From Speluncibacter jeojiensis (GTDB lineage: Bacteria; Actinomycetota; Actinomycetes; Mycobacteriales; Mycobacteriaceae): a DNA stretch of 64,000 nucleotides. The translations under genes and the position numbers were made by a program. The notes beneath the pieces were generated by a model. That model made no database searches and was not told the origin of the DNA. It was given only the letters and a program-made list of their open reading frames with translations. The stretch covers positions 62,001 to 126,000 of the forward strand of contig NZ_JAAIVF010000006.1 of assembly GCF_029589495.1 (NCBI RefSeq). Reading direction: 5' to 3'. Below are positions 1-8,896 of this stretch, one piece after another; the first letter of the stretch is position 1; each line of letters opens with the position of its first letter.

Positions 1-586
1 GGACGACCAGGCCTTGGTGCGCGGCGCCCTGGCCGCACTGCTGGACCTCGAGCCGGACCTGCAGGTGGTTGCCGAGGCGGGTACGGGCGAGGACGCGGTC
101 GAGGCGGCCCGTGAGTACTGCCCCGACGTCGCACTGTTGGACGTGGAGATGCCGGGCATGGGCGGGCTGGCCGCCGCAGCGGCGCTGCGCGACGCGGTGC
201 CGCAGTGTCGGGTGCTGATGGTGACCACGTTCGGCCGGGCCGGCTACCTGCGCCGGGCGATGGAGGCCGGGGCAGGTGGGTTCATCGTCAAGGACACGCC
301 CGCCCGGGAACTGGCCGAGGCGGTCCGCCGGGTGCACGCCGGCCTGCGGGTGGTCGACCCGACGCTCGCGGCGGCGACGCTCAGCGTCGGCGCCTCCCCG
401 CTGACCGGTCGCGAGACCGACGTGCTGCGGGCCGCACGCAGCGGTGGCACCGTCGCGGATCTGGCACGGCACCTGCACCTGTCGGAGGGAACGGTCCGCA
501 ATCACCTGTCCGCGGCGATCGGCAAGACCAGCGCGCGCACCCGTGCCGAGGCCGTCCGGTTGGCCGAGGAGAACGGCTGGCTGTAG
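1..586 (+). CDS. LuxR/NarL-family response regulator (5' end outside window)
   Basis: C-terminal ~195 residues of a two-component response regulator; the reading frame is open from the first base, so the start lies upstream. The receiver domain shows the phospho-acceptor Asp in ALLDVEMPG, a switch Thr in MVTTF and the conserved Lys in IVKDTPA. The C-terminal LuxR-type helix-turn-helix begins LTGRETDVL and contains the recognition helix around LSEGTVRNHLS. The organisation resembles DesR-like regulators, which usually work with a membrane histidine kinase encoded just upstream; that gene would be outside the window. The stop codon is only 3 nt from the convergent cutinase gene. The regulated genes cannot be inferred. 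Confidence 0.93.
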   Translation, partial: DDQALVRGALAALLDLEPDLQVVAEAGTGEDAVEAAREYCPDVALLDVEMPGMGGLAAAAALRDAVPQCRVLMVTTFGRAGYLRRAMEAGAGGFIVKDTPARELAEAVRRVHAGLRVVDPTLAAATLSVGASPLTGRETDVLRAARSGGTVADLARHLHLSEGTVRNHLSAAIGKTSARTRAEAVRLAEENGWL

Positions 587-589
587 CGG

Positions 590-2359
590 TCAGTTCGCCG
601 CGGATGTGGCCGTCGGCGCGGCGGTGGTGGTGGGCGCTGCGGCGGTGGTCGCTGCGGCGGCCGGATCAGAGGTATCGGGAGTGGTGGCCGACTCGGTGCC
701 GGCAGCTTCCGCGTCCTCCGTCGGGGGGGCCTCGGTCGGGGTGGCCTCTGCCGGGATGGCAGGGGTGGTGGTCGGCGTCGCCGCGACGGCCGCGTTCTGT
801 TCGGCGGAGTCGGCGGCGGCCTCGGTCGGGGTGGCCGGCGCGGGCGCGAGCGGGTTGGTCGTCGGTGCTGCCGCGGTGGCGCCGGCGGCGGCGCTCTGCG
901 CGGCGTTGAGTGCGGACTCGATGCTCTTGGCGTCGGGCTTCGCGGCCGGGTCGACGGGCTTGCCCGCCTGCGCCTGCTGCGCCAGATAGGTCAGCCACGC
1001 CGCGGCGTACTCGGCCGACGTGAGCGGCTTGCCGTCGGTGGGGTTGGCGTCGTGCCAGTAGTCGAAGTGGTGTCCGGTGCCGGGGCCGAGCGTGAGCTGG
1101 TACGGGTCGTTCATGACGACCGGGATCGTGTTCTGATTGGTCACGATCAGACCGACGATCTCGTTGAGGAACTTGCGCGGCAGGTAGGCGAGAGGCGCCA
1201 TCTGGTCGCTGGTGATCGCGTCGGCCTTGCCCGCGGCGGGGACCTGCCCGGGCTTCGACGGCGTCGACCCGGAAGCGTCGGTGGCGGTCTGCCCGGCCGT
1301 CGCCTCCTCCGGCTTGTACGACGGATCGGACACCTTCAGCAGCACGTCGAGGAACGTCTGGTTGCTCTGCATCCAGTTCGGCTGCGACTGGATGTAGGAG
1401 AACGCGTTGATCGCGATGTGCGCCAGCGTGACCGCGACGTCCTGACCGGTCGCGGGGGTCAGCCCGCCCTTCTGAAGCGCGTCGACGTTCAGCTGCCGGC
1501 CGACGTTGGCCGCGAGTTGCAGCAGCGAGATGTTCTGCGGCGCAGCGCAGGTGAGGTCGCCGTCGGAACAGAATGACGCGATCCGGCCGTTGAGGGCGCC
1601 GAAGTCGTCGCCGCCGGTGTCGGTCATCGCGCCCTGTCCGGAGGCTGCGGTGGTACCGGTCTGGTAGGTCTTGTCGAATCCGTCGGGGTTGGAGAACGGG
1701 CTCTTCGCGCCGGGGAACGGACCCTGGCCGGTGGTGCGGCCGTTGTCGGCGAGGATCACCACCCCGAGCACGTGGGCCGGGTCGACGATGGCGTAGTGGC
1801 CGTCGGCGGGGGCCTGCTGGTGGCCGACGTCCATCGCGACGCGCCGCGCGACGTCGGCGCCCTCGCTGTAGCCGACGACCGAGAACTTGGTGTTCGGGCA
1901 CGCCGCCTGGATCTGCCGCATCACCGACTCGGTGTTCGCCACGCCGGTGTCGACGGCGTTCTCGTAACTGTCCATGTCCGCCGGGTAGGCGATGTAGAGC
2001 GCGGCGTACGAGCCGGGCTTGGCCACCGCGGCGGGGGCGTTGACGACGGGGTCGACCCAGTGGCTGCTGTAGTTGTCCGACAGTGCCGCGGGCAGCGCCT
2101 TGCCGTTGGCGTCGACGAGCATCTTCGTGGTGCCGGCGACGGGCGTGTCGCCGCGGCCGGCCACCGACAGCGTCACCATGTCGTGGCATTCGGTGACCGA
2201 CGCGGTGAGTTCGGTGTTCGCCGAGTGCGAGCCCCCCGACAGCGCCAGCGGGACCGTGATCAGCGCGGCGATGCCGAGGGCGCCCGGCGCGATCAGCCCC
2301 GACGCGAGCCGATGGTGCGCGAAGAAGTCACGTACGGTCCGGTATCCCCGAATTGCCAC
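590..2359 (-). CDS. Cutinase-family exported esterase with long low-complexity tail
   Basis: 589 residues, GTG start. One N-terminal hydrophobic segment (about residues 20-42) acts as signal peptide or membrane anchor. The catalytic domain resembles the cutinase/Culp family: nucleophile Ser in VVGYSEGAD, catalytic Asp within the Cys-flanked FCSDGDLTC, and a probable His in [10 protein letters not shown]. An oxyanion-type segment and paired cysteines (TECHDM, QAACPN) fit the disulfides of exported cutinases. The last ~120 residues are almost only Ala, Thr, Pro, Glu and Ser, resembling a cell-wall-spanning linker. Cutinase-like proteins of Mycobacteriales hydrolyse esters, phospholipids or mycolates in the envelope; the substrate here is unknown. 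At 589 residues it is much longer than the ~220-340 of classical members. Confidence 0.8.
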   Translation of the reverse strand: MAIRGYRTVRDFFAHHRLASGLIAPGALGIAALITVPLALSGGSHSANTELTASVTECHDMVTLSVAGRGDTPVAGTTKMLVDANGKALPAALSDNYSSHWVDPVVNAPAAVAKPGSYAALYIAYPADMDSYENAVDTGVANTESVMRQIQAACPNTKFSVVGYSEGADVARRVAMDVGHQQAPADGHYAIVDPAHVLGVVILADNGRTTGQGPFPGAKSPFSNPDGFDKTYQTGTTAASGQGAMTDTGGDDFGALNGRIASFCSDGDLTCAAPQNISLLQLAANVGRQLNVDALQKGGLTPATGQDVAVTLAHIAINAFSYIQSQPNWMQSNQTFLDVLLKVSDPSYKPEEATAGQTATDASGSTPSKPGQVPAAGKADAITSDQMAPLAYLPRKFLNEIVGLIVTNQNTIPVVMNDPYQLTLGPGTGHHFDYWHDANPTDGKPLTSAEYAAAWLTYLAQQAQAGKPVDPAAKPDAKSIESALNAAQSAAAGATAAAPTTNPLAPAPATPTEAAADSAEQNAAVAATPTTTPAIPAEATPTEAPPTEDAEAAGTESATTPDTSDPAAAATTAAAPTTTAAPTATSAAN

Positions 2360-2485
2360 GGCCGGCTCCCAGTCGAAGTTCGTCGTGGCGGGTTCGCCAC
2401 ACCTCGGCCACCCAGGGGCGGCAGAGGATCTTGCACATCACCGGGAACGTCGTCCACCGAGACGGTTTCGTTACCGTCGCCCTGG

Positions 2486-2491
2486 CAGACT
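2486..2491 (+). promoter_or_regulatory. Putative leaderless -10 element of the YdcF-like gene
   Basis: CAGACT lies 7 nt upstream of the GTG at 2499, the spacing expected if transcription starts at the start codon. It fits the CANNNT variant of the pattern seen across this window. Confidence 0.5.
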
Positions 2492-2498
2492 GGCGCGG

Positions 2499-3149
2499 GT
2501 GAGTACGGGACTGGGTTTCGGCGCCACGGTGGCCAGGTGGGTGCGCCGCACGCTGGTCGGGGTGGTGCTCATCGGGCTGGTCCTCGTCGGCGGCACCGCC
2601 CTGCGGGTCTGGCAGGTGGCCCGGATCGACGACTACTCGCACGCGGACTCGATCCTGGTGCTCGGCGCGGCCCAATACGACGGCACCCCCTCGAGCGTGT
2701 TCCAGGCGCGGTTGGACCAGGGCGCCGAGCTGTACCGGATGGGGGTGGCGCCGCTGGTGGTCACCGTCGGCGGCAAACAGGTCGGCGACGAGTACACCGA
2801 GGCCGAGGCGGGCCGGGACTACCTGGTCACCCGCGGGGTCCCGGCGGACCGGATCCTGCCGGTGCCCGTCGGCTCGGACACGCTGCAGAGCATCGAGGCG
2901 GTGGCTGCGGCGCTGCACGCGCGCGGCCTGGACTCGACGGTGATCTCCTCGGACCCGTGGCACTCGCTGCGCGCGCGGACGATGGCGCGCGACGCCGGTT
3001 TGCAGGCGTGGACCGCGCCGACCCGCACCGGTCCGGCGGTGTACACGCGCGAGTCGCAGCTGCACGGAATCATCAGGGAGACGGGCGCGTTGCTGTGGTA
3101 CCAACTGACGCACTTCTCGGCCGACTTCAAATACAAGGGAGATCAGTGA
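2499..3149 (+). CDS. YdcF/SanA-like (DUF218) membrane protein
   Basis: 216 residues from a GTG placed just after a CAGACT -10-like element, suggesting leaderless translation. One N-terminal transmembrane helix (about residues 14-32, [16 protein letters not shown]) is followed by a DUF218 domain. It begins with [16 protein letters not shown], and carries the family signature around [10 protein letters not shown] and [10 protein letters not shown], with a final [18 protein letters not shown] motif. DUF218 proteins are implicated in envelope integrity and vancomycin tolerance in enteric bacteria, but their activity is not established in actinobacteria. The stop overlaps the GTG of dgt (GTGA), so the two genes are translationally coupled. 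Confidence 0.85.
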   Translation: MSTGLGFGATVARWVRRTLVGVVLIGLVLVGGTALRVWQVARIDDYSHADSILVLGAAQYDGTPSSVFQARLDQGAELYRMGVAPLVVTVGGKQVGDEYTEAEAGRDYLVTRGVPADRILPVPVGSDTLQSIEAVAAALHARGLDSTVISSDPWHSLRARTMARDAGLQAWTAPTRTGPAVYTRESQLHGIIRETGALLWYQLTHFSADFKYKGDQ

Positions 3150-4441
3150 CTTCCAGCGGCGCCATCTCCACCAGCAAGGCTGTCTACACCGACCACGCCA
3201 CCGAGCGGATGGTCGTCGAGGCGCCGAAGTCCGGGGCGCTGCCCGGCACCAGCAGCGAACACCGCAGCCCGTTCGCCCGCGACCGCGCCCGCGTGCTGCA
3301 CAGCGCCGCGCTGCGCCGGCTCGCCGACAAGACCCAGGTGGTCGGGCCGCGCGACGGCGACACCCCGCGCACCCGGCTCACCCACTCGATCGAGGTCGCC
3401 CAGATCGGCCGGGGAATCGCCGAGGGCCTCGGCTGCGACCCCGACCTGGTGGACCTCGCGGGCCTGGCCCACGACATCGGCCATCCGCCGTACGGGCACA
3501 ACGGCGAACGCGCACTCGACGAGGTCGCGGCGCCGTGCGGCGGGTTCGAGGGCAACGCCCAGAATCTGCGCATCCTGACCCGTCTGGAACCGAAGGTGCT
3601 GGCCAGCGCCGGCCGGAGCGTCGGGTTGAACCTGACGCGCGCGTCTCTCGACGCCGCGATCAAGTACCCGTGGGTGCGGCCCGAGCCGGGCGCCAAGTTC
3701 GGCGCCTACGACGACGACGCGGTCCTGCTGGAGTGGATCCGCGACGGCGCCCCCGAGCGACGGCAGTGCCTCGAGTCGCAGGTGATGGACTGGGCGGACG
3801 ACGTCGCGTACTCGGTGCACGACGTGGAGGACGGCGTCATCGCGGGACGGATCGACCTGCGCGCACTGGCCGATCCCGCCGAGCAGCGGGCGCTGGCCGA
3901 GCTCGGGTACTCGGAGTTCACCGGGCTCGACTCGGCGACGCTCGTCGAGGCCGCGCAGCGGCTGTCCGAGTTGCCGGTCGTGCGCGCGGTCGGCGTCTAC
4001 GACGGGACGCTGAGCAGTGCGGTAGCGCTCAAACAGCTGACCAGCGAGCTGGTCGGGCGGTTCGCCTCGGCCGCGATCACCGGCACCAAGCTGGCCGCCG
4101 GCGACCGGCCGCTCTCGCGCTACGAGGCGGACCTCGTGGTGCCGGCGCTCGTCGCCGGCGAGGTCGCGGTGCTCAAGACGGTCGCGCTGCGGCACGTGAT
4201 GTCCGACCCGGCGCACCAGGCCCGCCAGGAACGTCAGCGCGACCGCATCCACCGGGTCGCGCAGTGGCTGCTCACGAGCGCGCCCGGCGGGCTGGACCCG
4301 ATGGTCGAGGCCGACTGGCACCGCGCCAACGACGATGCGGCGCGGGTGCGGGTGGTCGTCGACCAGATCGCCTCCTATACAGAGACCCGGCTCGAGCGGG
4401 TGGACCGGGACAGCCGCGCCGATCAGGCGGGGTGGGGGTAG
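3146..4441 (+). CDS. dgt: Deoxyguanosinetriphosphate triphosphohydrolase-like protein
   Basis: 431 residues, starting at the GTG that overlaps the preceding stop codon. It is an HD-domain dNTPase: R-x-THS-x-E (TRLTHSIEV), then the metal-binding HD in [16 protein letters not shown], and a distal Asp in [13 protein letters not shown]. These are the residues of the Dgt/SAMHD1 fold, which hydrolyses dNTPs to deoxynucleosides and triphosphate. The length is typical of the actinobacterial subfamily. The neighbouring dnaG (28 nt downstream) repeats the order found in mycobacteria, tying the gene to DNA precursor balance near replication functions. Confidence 0.95.
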   Translation: MTSSGAISTSKAVYTDHATERMVVEAPKSGALPGTSSEHRSPFARDRARVLHSAALRRLADKTQVVGPRDGDTPRTRLTHSIEVAQIGRGIAEGLGCDPDLVDLAGLAHDIGHPPYGHNGERALDEVAAPCGGFEGNAQNLRILTRLEPKVLASAGRSVGLNLTRASLDAAIKYPWVRPEPGAKFGAYDDDAVLLEWIRDGAPERRQCLESQVMDWADDVAYSVHDVEDGVIAGRIDLRALADPAEQRALAELGYSEFTGLDSATLVEAAQRLSELPVVRAVGVYDGTLSSAVALKQLTSELVGRFASAAITGTKLAAGDRPLSRYEADLVVPALVAGEVAVLKTVALRHVMSDPAHQARQERQRDRIHRVAQWLLTSAPGGLDPMVEADWHRANDDAARVRVVVDQIASYTETRLERVDRDSRADQAGWG

Positions 4442-4457
4442 CCGGCCGCCACGTCCG

Positions 4458-4463
4458 TAGACT
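4458..4463 (+). promoter_or_regulatory. Leaderless -10 element of dnaG
   Basis: TAGACT ends 6 nt before the GTG start at 4470. No Shine-Dalgarno sequence precedes this start. Confidence 0.6.
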
Positions 4464-4469
4464 GCACGT

Positions 4470-6398
4470 GTGGCAGGACGAATCCCCGAACGTGACATCG
4501 CGGAGATTCGTGACCGCGTCCGCATCGAGGACGTCGTCGGCGACTACGTGGCGTTGCGGCGGGCGGGCGCGGATTCCCTCAAGGGCCTGTGCCCGTTCCA
4601 CGACGAGAAGTCCCCGTCGTTCCACGTGCGCCCCAATCACGGGCACTATCACTGCTTCGGCTGCGGCGAGGGCGGCGACGTCTACTCGTTCCTGCAGAAG
4701 ATCGAGCACATCAGCTTCGTCGAGGCGGTCGAGCAACTGGCCGAGAAGATCGGCCACCACATCAACTACGAGGGCGGCGGGACCACCGTCCAGCGGGACC
4801 GCGGCACCCGGTCGCGGCTGGTCGCCGCCAATGCCGCCGCGCAGGAGTTCTACGCAGAGCAATTGCGTACCCCGGCGGCGCAGGCCGCGCGCGACTATCT
4901 CGACGAGCGCGGTTTCGACGCAGCGGCCGCGCAGCGGTTCGGCTGCGGATACGCGCCCGACGGGTGGGACACGCTGACAAAGCACCTGCGGGCCAAGGGC
5001 TTCGAGTTCGCGGAGCTCGAGGCCGCCGGTCTGTCGAAGGAGGGGCGGCGCGGCCCGATCGACCGGTTCCACCGTCGGCTGCTCTGGCCGATCCGCAACC
5101 TGGCCGGCGACGTGATCGGCTTCGGGGCGCGCCGGCTCTACGACGACGACCAGATGAGCGCGAAGTACGTCAACACCCCGGAGACGTTGCTGTACAAGAA
5201 GTCCCAGGTGCTCTTCGGGCTCGACCTGGCCAAGCGGGACATCGCGAAGAGTCATCAGGCGGTGATCGTCGAGGGCTACACCGACGTGATGGCCATGCAT
5301 CTCGCGGGCGTGCCGACGGCGGTCGCGTCATGCGGCACCGCGTTCGGCGATGAGCACCTGACCATGCTGCGCCGCCTGCTGATCGACGACAGCTATTTCC
5401 GCGGCGAGATCATCTACACCTTCGACGGCGACGCCGCCGGTCAGGCCGCGGCGCTCAAGGCTTTCGACGGTGATCAGAAGGTCACCGCGAAGACGTTCGT
5501 GTCGGTGGCGCCGGACGGTATGGATCCGTGCGAGCTGCGTCAGGACCGCGGCGACGCCGCCGTGCGCGATCTGATCGCCCGTCGCACACCGATGTTCGCG
5601 TTCGCGATCAAGGCGTTGCTGCAGGAACACGACCTGGACACCGCTGAGGGGCGGGTGGAGGCGCTGCGCCGCACGGTGCCGATCGTCGCGCGGATCAAGG
5701 ATCGCGCGCTGCGGGACGACTACGCGCGCCAATTGGCAGGGTGGGTCGGCTGGGACGACATCGCGTCGGTCCTGCGCCGGGTGCGCGAGGAGGCCCGGCG
5801 CGGCGGAGGCGGTGGCGGCGGTGCGGCGCGGCCCGGTCGGGGGGCGGCCGCGACGGCGCGGACGGCGCCGGATCAGGAGGCAAGCGCGCTGCCGGCGCGT
5901 CCGCGCCCGAACGACCCGGCGTTGTGGCCGCAGCGCGAGGCGCTCAAATCGGCGCTGCAGCACCCGGCGATCGCCGGAACCGTGTTCGATTCGCTGCCCA
6001 CGGACAGCTTCACCCACCCCGCCTATGCGGCGGTGCGTGAGGCGATCGAGCAGGCCGGGGGCACGGCCGCCGGGCTCGGTGGCGCCCAGTGGGTCGACGC
6101 GGTGGCGCAGGCGGCGGGGGAGCAGTCATCGCTGATCACCGAGTTGGCGGTCGAACCGATGCGGGTCGACCAGGCCGACGCCCCGCGCTACATCGGAGCG
6201 GTCCTCGCGCGCCTGCAAGAAGTGTGGGTGGGCGGCCAGATCGCCGACCTCAAGTCCAAACTGCAGCGCATGTCGCCGGCCGAGGAGCCCGACAATTACC
6301 ACGCGCTGTTCGGCGATCTCGTCGCGCTGGAGCAGTACCGTCGCAGCCTTCTGGTCCAGGCGGCCGGCGATCGGAACGACGACAGTTACGCGGGCTGA
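4470..6398 (+). CDS. dnaG: DNA primase
   Basis: 642 residues. The N-terminal CHC2 zinc finger is intact (C41, H44, C62, C65). It is followed by the catalytic core, the TOPRIM domain (acidic residue in VIVEGYTDVMAM near 268 and DGDAAG near 315), and a C-terminal helicase-binding region. DnaG makes the RNA primers for Okazaki fragments and interacts with DnaB through its C-terminus. A flexible Gly/Ala/Arg-rich linker at about residues 445-475 separates the core from the C-terminal domain, common in actinobacterial primases. The GTG start is supported by a leaderless -10 box directly upstream. The 3' end converges on a small minus-strand gene only 7 nt away. Confidence 0.98.
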   Translation: MAGRIPERDIAEIRDRVRIEDVVGDYVALRRAGADSLKGLCPFHDEKSPSFHVRPNHGHYHCFGCGEGGDVYSFLQKIEHISFVEAVEQLAEKIGHHINYEGGGTTVQRDRGTRSRLVAANAAAQEFYAEQLRTPAAQAARDYLDERGFDAAAAQRFGCGYAPDGWDTLTKHLRAKGFEFAELEAAGLSKEGRRGPIDRFHRRLLWPIRNLAGDVIGFGARRLYDDDQMSAKYVNTPETLLYKKSQVLFGLDLAKRDIAKSHQAVIVEGYTDVMAMHLAGVPTAVASCGTAFGDEHLTMLRRLLIDDSYFRGEIIYTFDGDAAGQAAALKAFDGDQKVTAKTFVSVAPDGMDPCELRQDRGDAAVRDLIARRTPMFAFAIKALLQEHDLDTAEGRVEALRRTVPIVARIKDRALRDDYARQLAGWVGWDDIASVLRRVREEARRGGGGGGGAARPGRGAAATARTAPDQEASALPARPRPNDPALWPQREALKSALQHPAIAGTVFDSLPTDSFTHPAYAAVREAIEQAGGTAAGLGGAQWVDAVAQAAGEQSSLITELAVEPMRVDQADAPRYIGAVLARLQEVWVGGQIADLKSKLQRMSPAEEPDNYHALFGDLVALEQYRRSLLVQAAGDRNDDSYAG

Positions 6399-6405
6399 CG
6401 CGCGG

Positions 6406-6648
6406 TCAGGCCTCGCGGCGCTCCGGGATGTAGACGACGGTCTCCTCGTCGATCTGCTTGAGCGTGCGCATCTTCGGCTCCGTGCTCAGCGAGTCGGCCA
6501 GCTTCTGGCGCCCCGCGTCGAGCACGGTCTTGGTGGCGGGGCTGGTCAGCACCGCCTTGGTCGCGCGGGAGATCTGCTCGTAGCGCCGTCGGCCGGCCTT
6601 GGTGCCCAACACGTACCCGGCACCTGCCGCGATCAACACCCGGAACAT
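6406..6648 (-). CDS. Small conserved actinobacterial protein, function unknown
   Basis: 80 residues, ATG start with a GGAAG ribosome-binding site about 10 nt upstream. The N-terminus (MFRVLIAAGAGYVLGTKAGR) is a short hydrophobic/glycine segment followed by basic residues, the form seen in many small actinobacterial YtxH-like membrane-associated proteins. The rest is charged and predicted helical. No enzyme motif is visible. It lies convergent to dnaG and divergent from the tRNA genes. Confidence 0.75.
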   Translation of the reverse strand: MFRVLIAAGAGYVLGTKAGRRRYEQISRATKAVLTSPATKTVLDAGRQKLADSLSTEPKMRTLKQIDEETVVYIPERREA

Positions 6649-6836
6649 CCGCGCCTCGCTTCCTCGCCCACGGTTTCCACCGCCCACGACTACTGACTGC
6701 CGCCGTCCATCCTGCCAGGTCCGCGGGCCCGCCGTCGCAACCGGTGGCGGTGGGGCGGGGGGCGATTTGGCACAGGGGCACCCACATGCGCTAAGGTTTT
6801 CCCGCAGCGGCCGGAGACGGACGCAGAGCACGGCAA

Positions 6837-6909
<73 letters not shown>

Positions 6910-6918
6910 CCACCAAGG

Positions 6919-6942
6919 CCCCGCACTCCGGTGCGGGGTTTT
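6919..6942 (+). terminator. Intrinsic terminator after tRNA-Asn
   Basis: Stem CCCCGCAC/GTGCGGGG with a TCCG loop, followed by TTTT, 10 nt after the tRNA 3' end. Confidence 0.85.
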
Positions 6943-7018
6943 GCCGTTTCGGCGGTTTCGGCCGTTTGACCCGCGAAATCGGCGTGCGTTACTGTCCGGC
7001 GGCGATCATCGGGTCGAC

Positions 7019-7093
7019 GGGGCAGTAGCTCAGCTGGTCAGAGCAGCGGACTCATAATCCGTCAGGTCGTGGGTTCGAGCCCCACCTGCCCCA
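7019..7093 (+). tRNA. tRNA with CAT anticodon, probably elongator tRNA-Met
   Basis: Acceptor GGGGCAG pairs with CTGCCCC, discriminator A at 7093. Anticodon stem-loop GCGGA-CTCATAA-TCCGT gives anticodon CAT, and the T arm is GTGGG-TTCGAGC-CCCAC. CCA is not encoded. The normal first acceptor pair argues against initiator tRNA. A lysidine-modified tRNA-Ile2 cannot be excluded by eye. Confidence 0.88.
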
Positions 7094-7135
7094 CTCACGT
7101 GCGGTGCCGACCGGCGCTGCCGGTCGCCGATCTTC

Positions 7136-7141
7136 TAGGGT
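7136..7141 (+). promoter_or_regulatory. Leaderless -10 element of the serine hydrolase gene
   Basis: TAGGGT with 7 nt to the GTG at 7149. Confidence 0.55.
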
Positions 7142-7148
7142 GATCGTC

Positions 7149-7964
7149 GTGCACAGCATTGCAGTGATCGACTCCTGGCCGGTCGACCACGCCGCGGTGG
7201 CGGTGCGAACCGCCGCCGGGCCCGCAGGGACGGCCGGTCCCGTCGACCGGGTCTTCGACCTCGCCTCGGTCACCAAGCTGCTCAGCGCCTATGCGGCACT
7301 CGTCGCCGTCGAGGAGGGCGCGATCGAGCTGGACCAGCCGGCCGGCCCGCCCGGCGCCACGGTCCGGCACCTGCTCGCACACACCTCGGGGCTGGCCTTC
7401 GACGAGCAGCGGGTGCGGTCCGAACCGGGGCGGCGCCGGATCTACTCCAGCGCAGGCTTCGAGGTGCTCGCCGCGCACATCGAGCAGGAGACGGCGATCG
7501 CGTTCCCCGCGTACGTGGCCGAGGCGGTGTTCGCGCCGCTCGGCATGACCGCGTCCGCGCTGCCCGGGCCGGCCGGGCACGGCGGGCGTTCGACGGTCGG
7601 GGACCTCGACAGGTTCGCCGGCGAACTGCTGGCCCCGACCCTGATCTCCCGGTCGCTGTGGGCCGAGGCGACGACTGTGCAGTATCCGGGGCTCGACGGG
7701 ATCCTGCCGGGCTACGGTATGCAGCGCCCCAACGACTGGGGGCTGGGCTTCGAGTTGCGCCGCCACAAGTCCCCGCACTGGACCGGGTCGCGGAACGCGC
7801 CGGCCACGTTCGGGCACTTCGGGCAGTCCGGCACCTTCCTGTGGGTGGATCCGGTGGCCGGTGTCGCCTGCGTGGCGCTGACCGACCGGCCGTTCGGGGA
7901 CTGGGCCAAGCCGCTGTGGCCCGCACTGTCCGACGCGGCGCTCGCCGAATTCACGTCGTCATGA
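7149..7964 (+). CDS. Beta-lactamase-family serine hydrolase
   Basis: 271 residues from the GTG at 7149, preferred over GTG at 7104 or 7140 because a TAGGGT box lies 7 nt upstream. It has the class C beta-lactamase/DD-peptidase fold signatures: S-x-x-K in DLASVTKLL, a Tyr motif in YSSAGFEVL (YSN replaced by YSS), and an HxG-type motif in GHFGQSGTF. There is no signal peptide, so it is probably cytoplasmic and acts as an esterase or amidase rather than a resistance enzyme. It is shorter than typical 380-residue family members. Directly downstream of the tRNA pair. Confidence 0.85.
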   Translation: MHSIAVIDSWPVDHAAVAVRTAAGPAGTAGPVDRVFDLASVTKLLSAYAALVAVEEGAIELDQPAGPPGATVRHLLAHTSGLAFDEQRVRSEPGRRRIYSSAGFEVLAAHIEQETAIAFPAYVAEAVFAPLGMTASALPGPAGHGGRSTVGDLDRFAGELLAPTLISRSLWAEATTVQYPGLDGILPGYGMQRPNDWGLGFELRRHKSPHWTGSRNAPATFGHFGQSGTFLWVDPVAGVACVALTDRPFGDWAKPLWPALSDAALAEFTSS

Positions 7965-8194
7965 CGCGCTGAACGATCGCGCGGCCGACGCGGCGGTTCG
8001 CGAGGACAGCACGGCGTCGACCTGAGAAGATTCCTGAGAATTACCGGCAGTATCACCGTTGAAGTGGCGCAACAGGGGCATCACAGGGCACACTGGTCAC
8101 TGGAATACACACCGATACCATGCGTCGCCGTGAATTCCGTGCAGGACACGAGGTCGTTGGGGAAGACGTCCCTCGTCGAAGCCGGAGGTTCACA

Positions 8195-8707
8195 GTGCGA
8201 GCGCTGACTCAGTTTGCCGATGCGACGACTGGCGTGGTCTACATCCACTCGTCGCCCGCTGCGGTGTGCCCGCATGTCGAGTGGGCGCTCGCCTCGACTC
8301 TCGACTGCCGTGCCAACCTCAAGTGGACCGCGCAGCCGGTCGCCGCGGGGATGCTGCGCGCCGCCACCAGCTGGGTCGGCCCGGTGGGTACCGCGGCGAG
8401 GCTGGCCCGCACTCTGCGCGAGTGGCCGATGCTGCGGTTCGAGATCACCGAGGACCCCAGCGACGGCGTCGACGGCGAACGGTTCAGCCACGTGCCGGGA
8501 CTGGGCCTGTGGCGGGGCTCGACCAGCGCGAACGGCGACGTCGTGGTCGGCGAGATGCGGCTGCGGGCGATGCTGGCCGGCGGCGTCGACGCGCTGGCCA
8601 CCGAGCTGGACACCGCGCTGGGCACTGCCTGGGACGAGGCGCTCGAGCCCTATCGCAGCGGCGGCGAGGGCGCCGAGGTCACCTGGCTCAAGCGCAGCGT
8701 GGGCTGA
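8195..8707 (+). CDS. DUF3145-family protein
   Basis: 170 residues. The GTG start is set by a GGAGG ribosome-binding site 9 nt upstream. The N-terminal stretch FADATTGVVYIHSSP followed by CPHVEWALAS is the hallmark of DUF3145, a family I know only from actinobacteria and with no assigned function. It has no transmembrane helix or signal peptide. The 230 nt upstream hold no gene; AT-richer patches near 8095-8120 probably contain the promoter. A perfect 46-bp palindrome lies immediately downstream of the stop codon. Confidence 0.88.
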   Translation: MRALTQFADATTGVVYIHSSPAAVCPHVEWALASTLDCRANLKWTAQPVAAGMLRAATSWVGPVGTAARLARTLREWPMLRFEITEDPSDGVDGERFSHVPGLGLWRGSTSANGDVVVGEMRLRAMLAGGVDALATELDTALGTAWDEALEPYRSGGEGAEVTWLKRSVG

Positions 8708-8710
8708 CGC

Positions 8711-8756
8711 CCCGTGCGCGGGTTGCGGGGTCCGGACCCCGCAACCCGCGCACGGG
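8711..8756. terminator. Perfect 46-bp palindrome, probable terminator
   Basis: Two 23-nt arms with no spacer, centred on TCC|GGA at 8733/8734. It starts 3 nt after the DUF3145 stop. There is no T tract, common for GC-rich actinobacterial terminators. Its right arm resembles a segment at 36490-36513. Confidence 0.7.
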
Positions 8757-8896
8757 TACCGCAAAAGCAGGTATGCCTTCCGGTACTTCTCCCGTCGTGG
8801 GGGGACCGTGGCCAGGGGACAGTGGAGTGGACTCCCCGAATCCCGGACACGAACGCCGCCGTGCCCGGGGCGGGCCAACGAGAGGGACTCCGCTCC

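Noticed and set aside
1772-3145. Long in-frame extension upstream of dgt
   Set aside because: It overlaps the cutinase gene antisense and the YdcF-like gene, and homology to Dgt begins only after the GTG at 3146. High-GC shadow frame.
5760-5880. Gly/Ala/Arg-rich low-complexity stretch in dnaG as possible frameshift
   Set aside because: Frame stays open and the conserved C-terminal domain resumes in frame; such linkers are common in actinobacterial primases.
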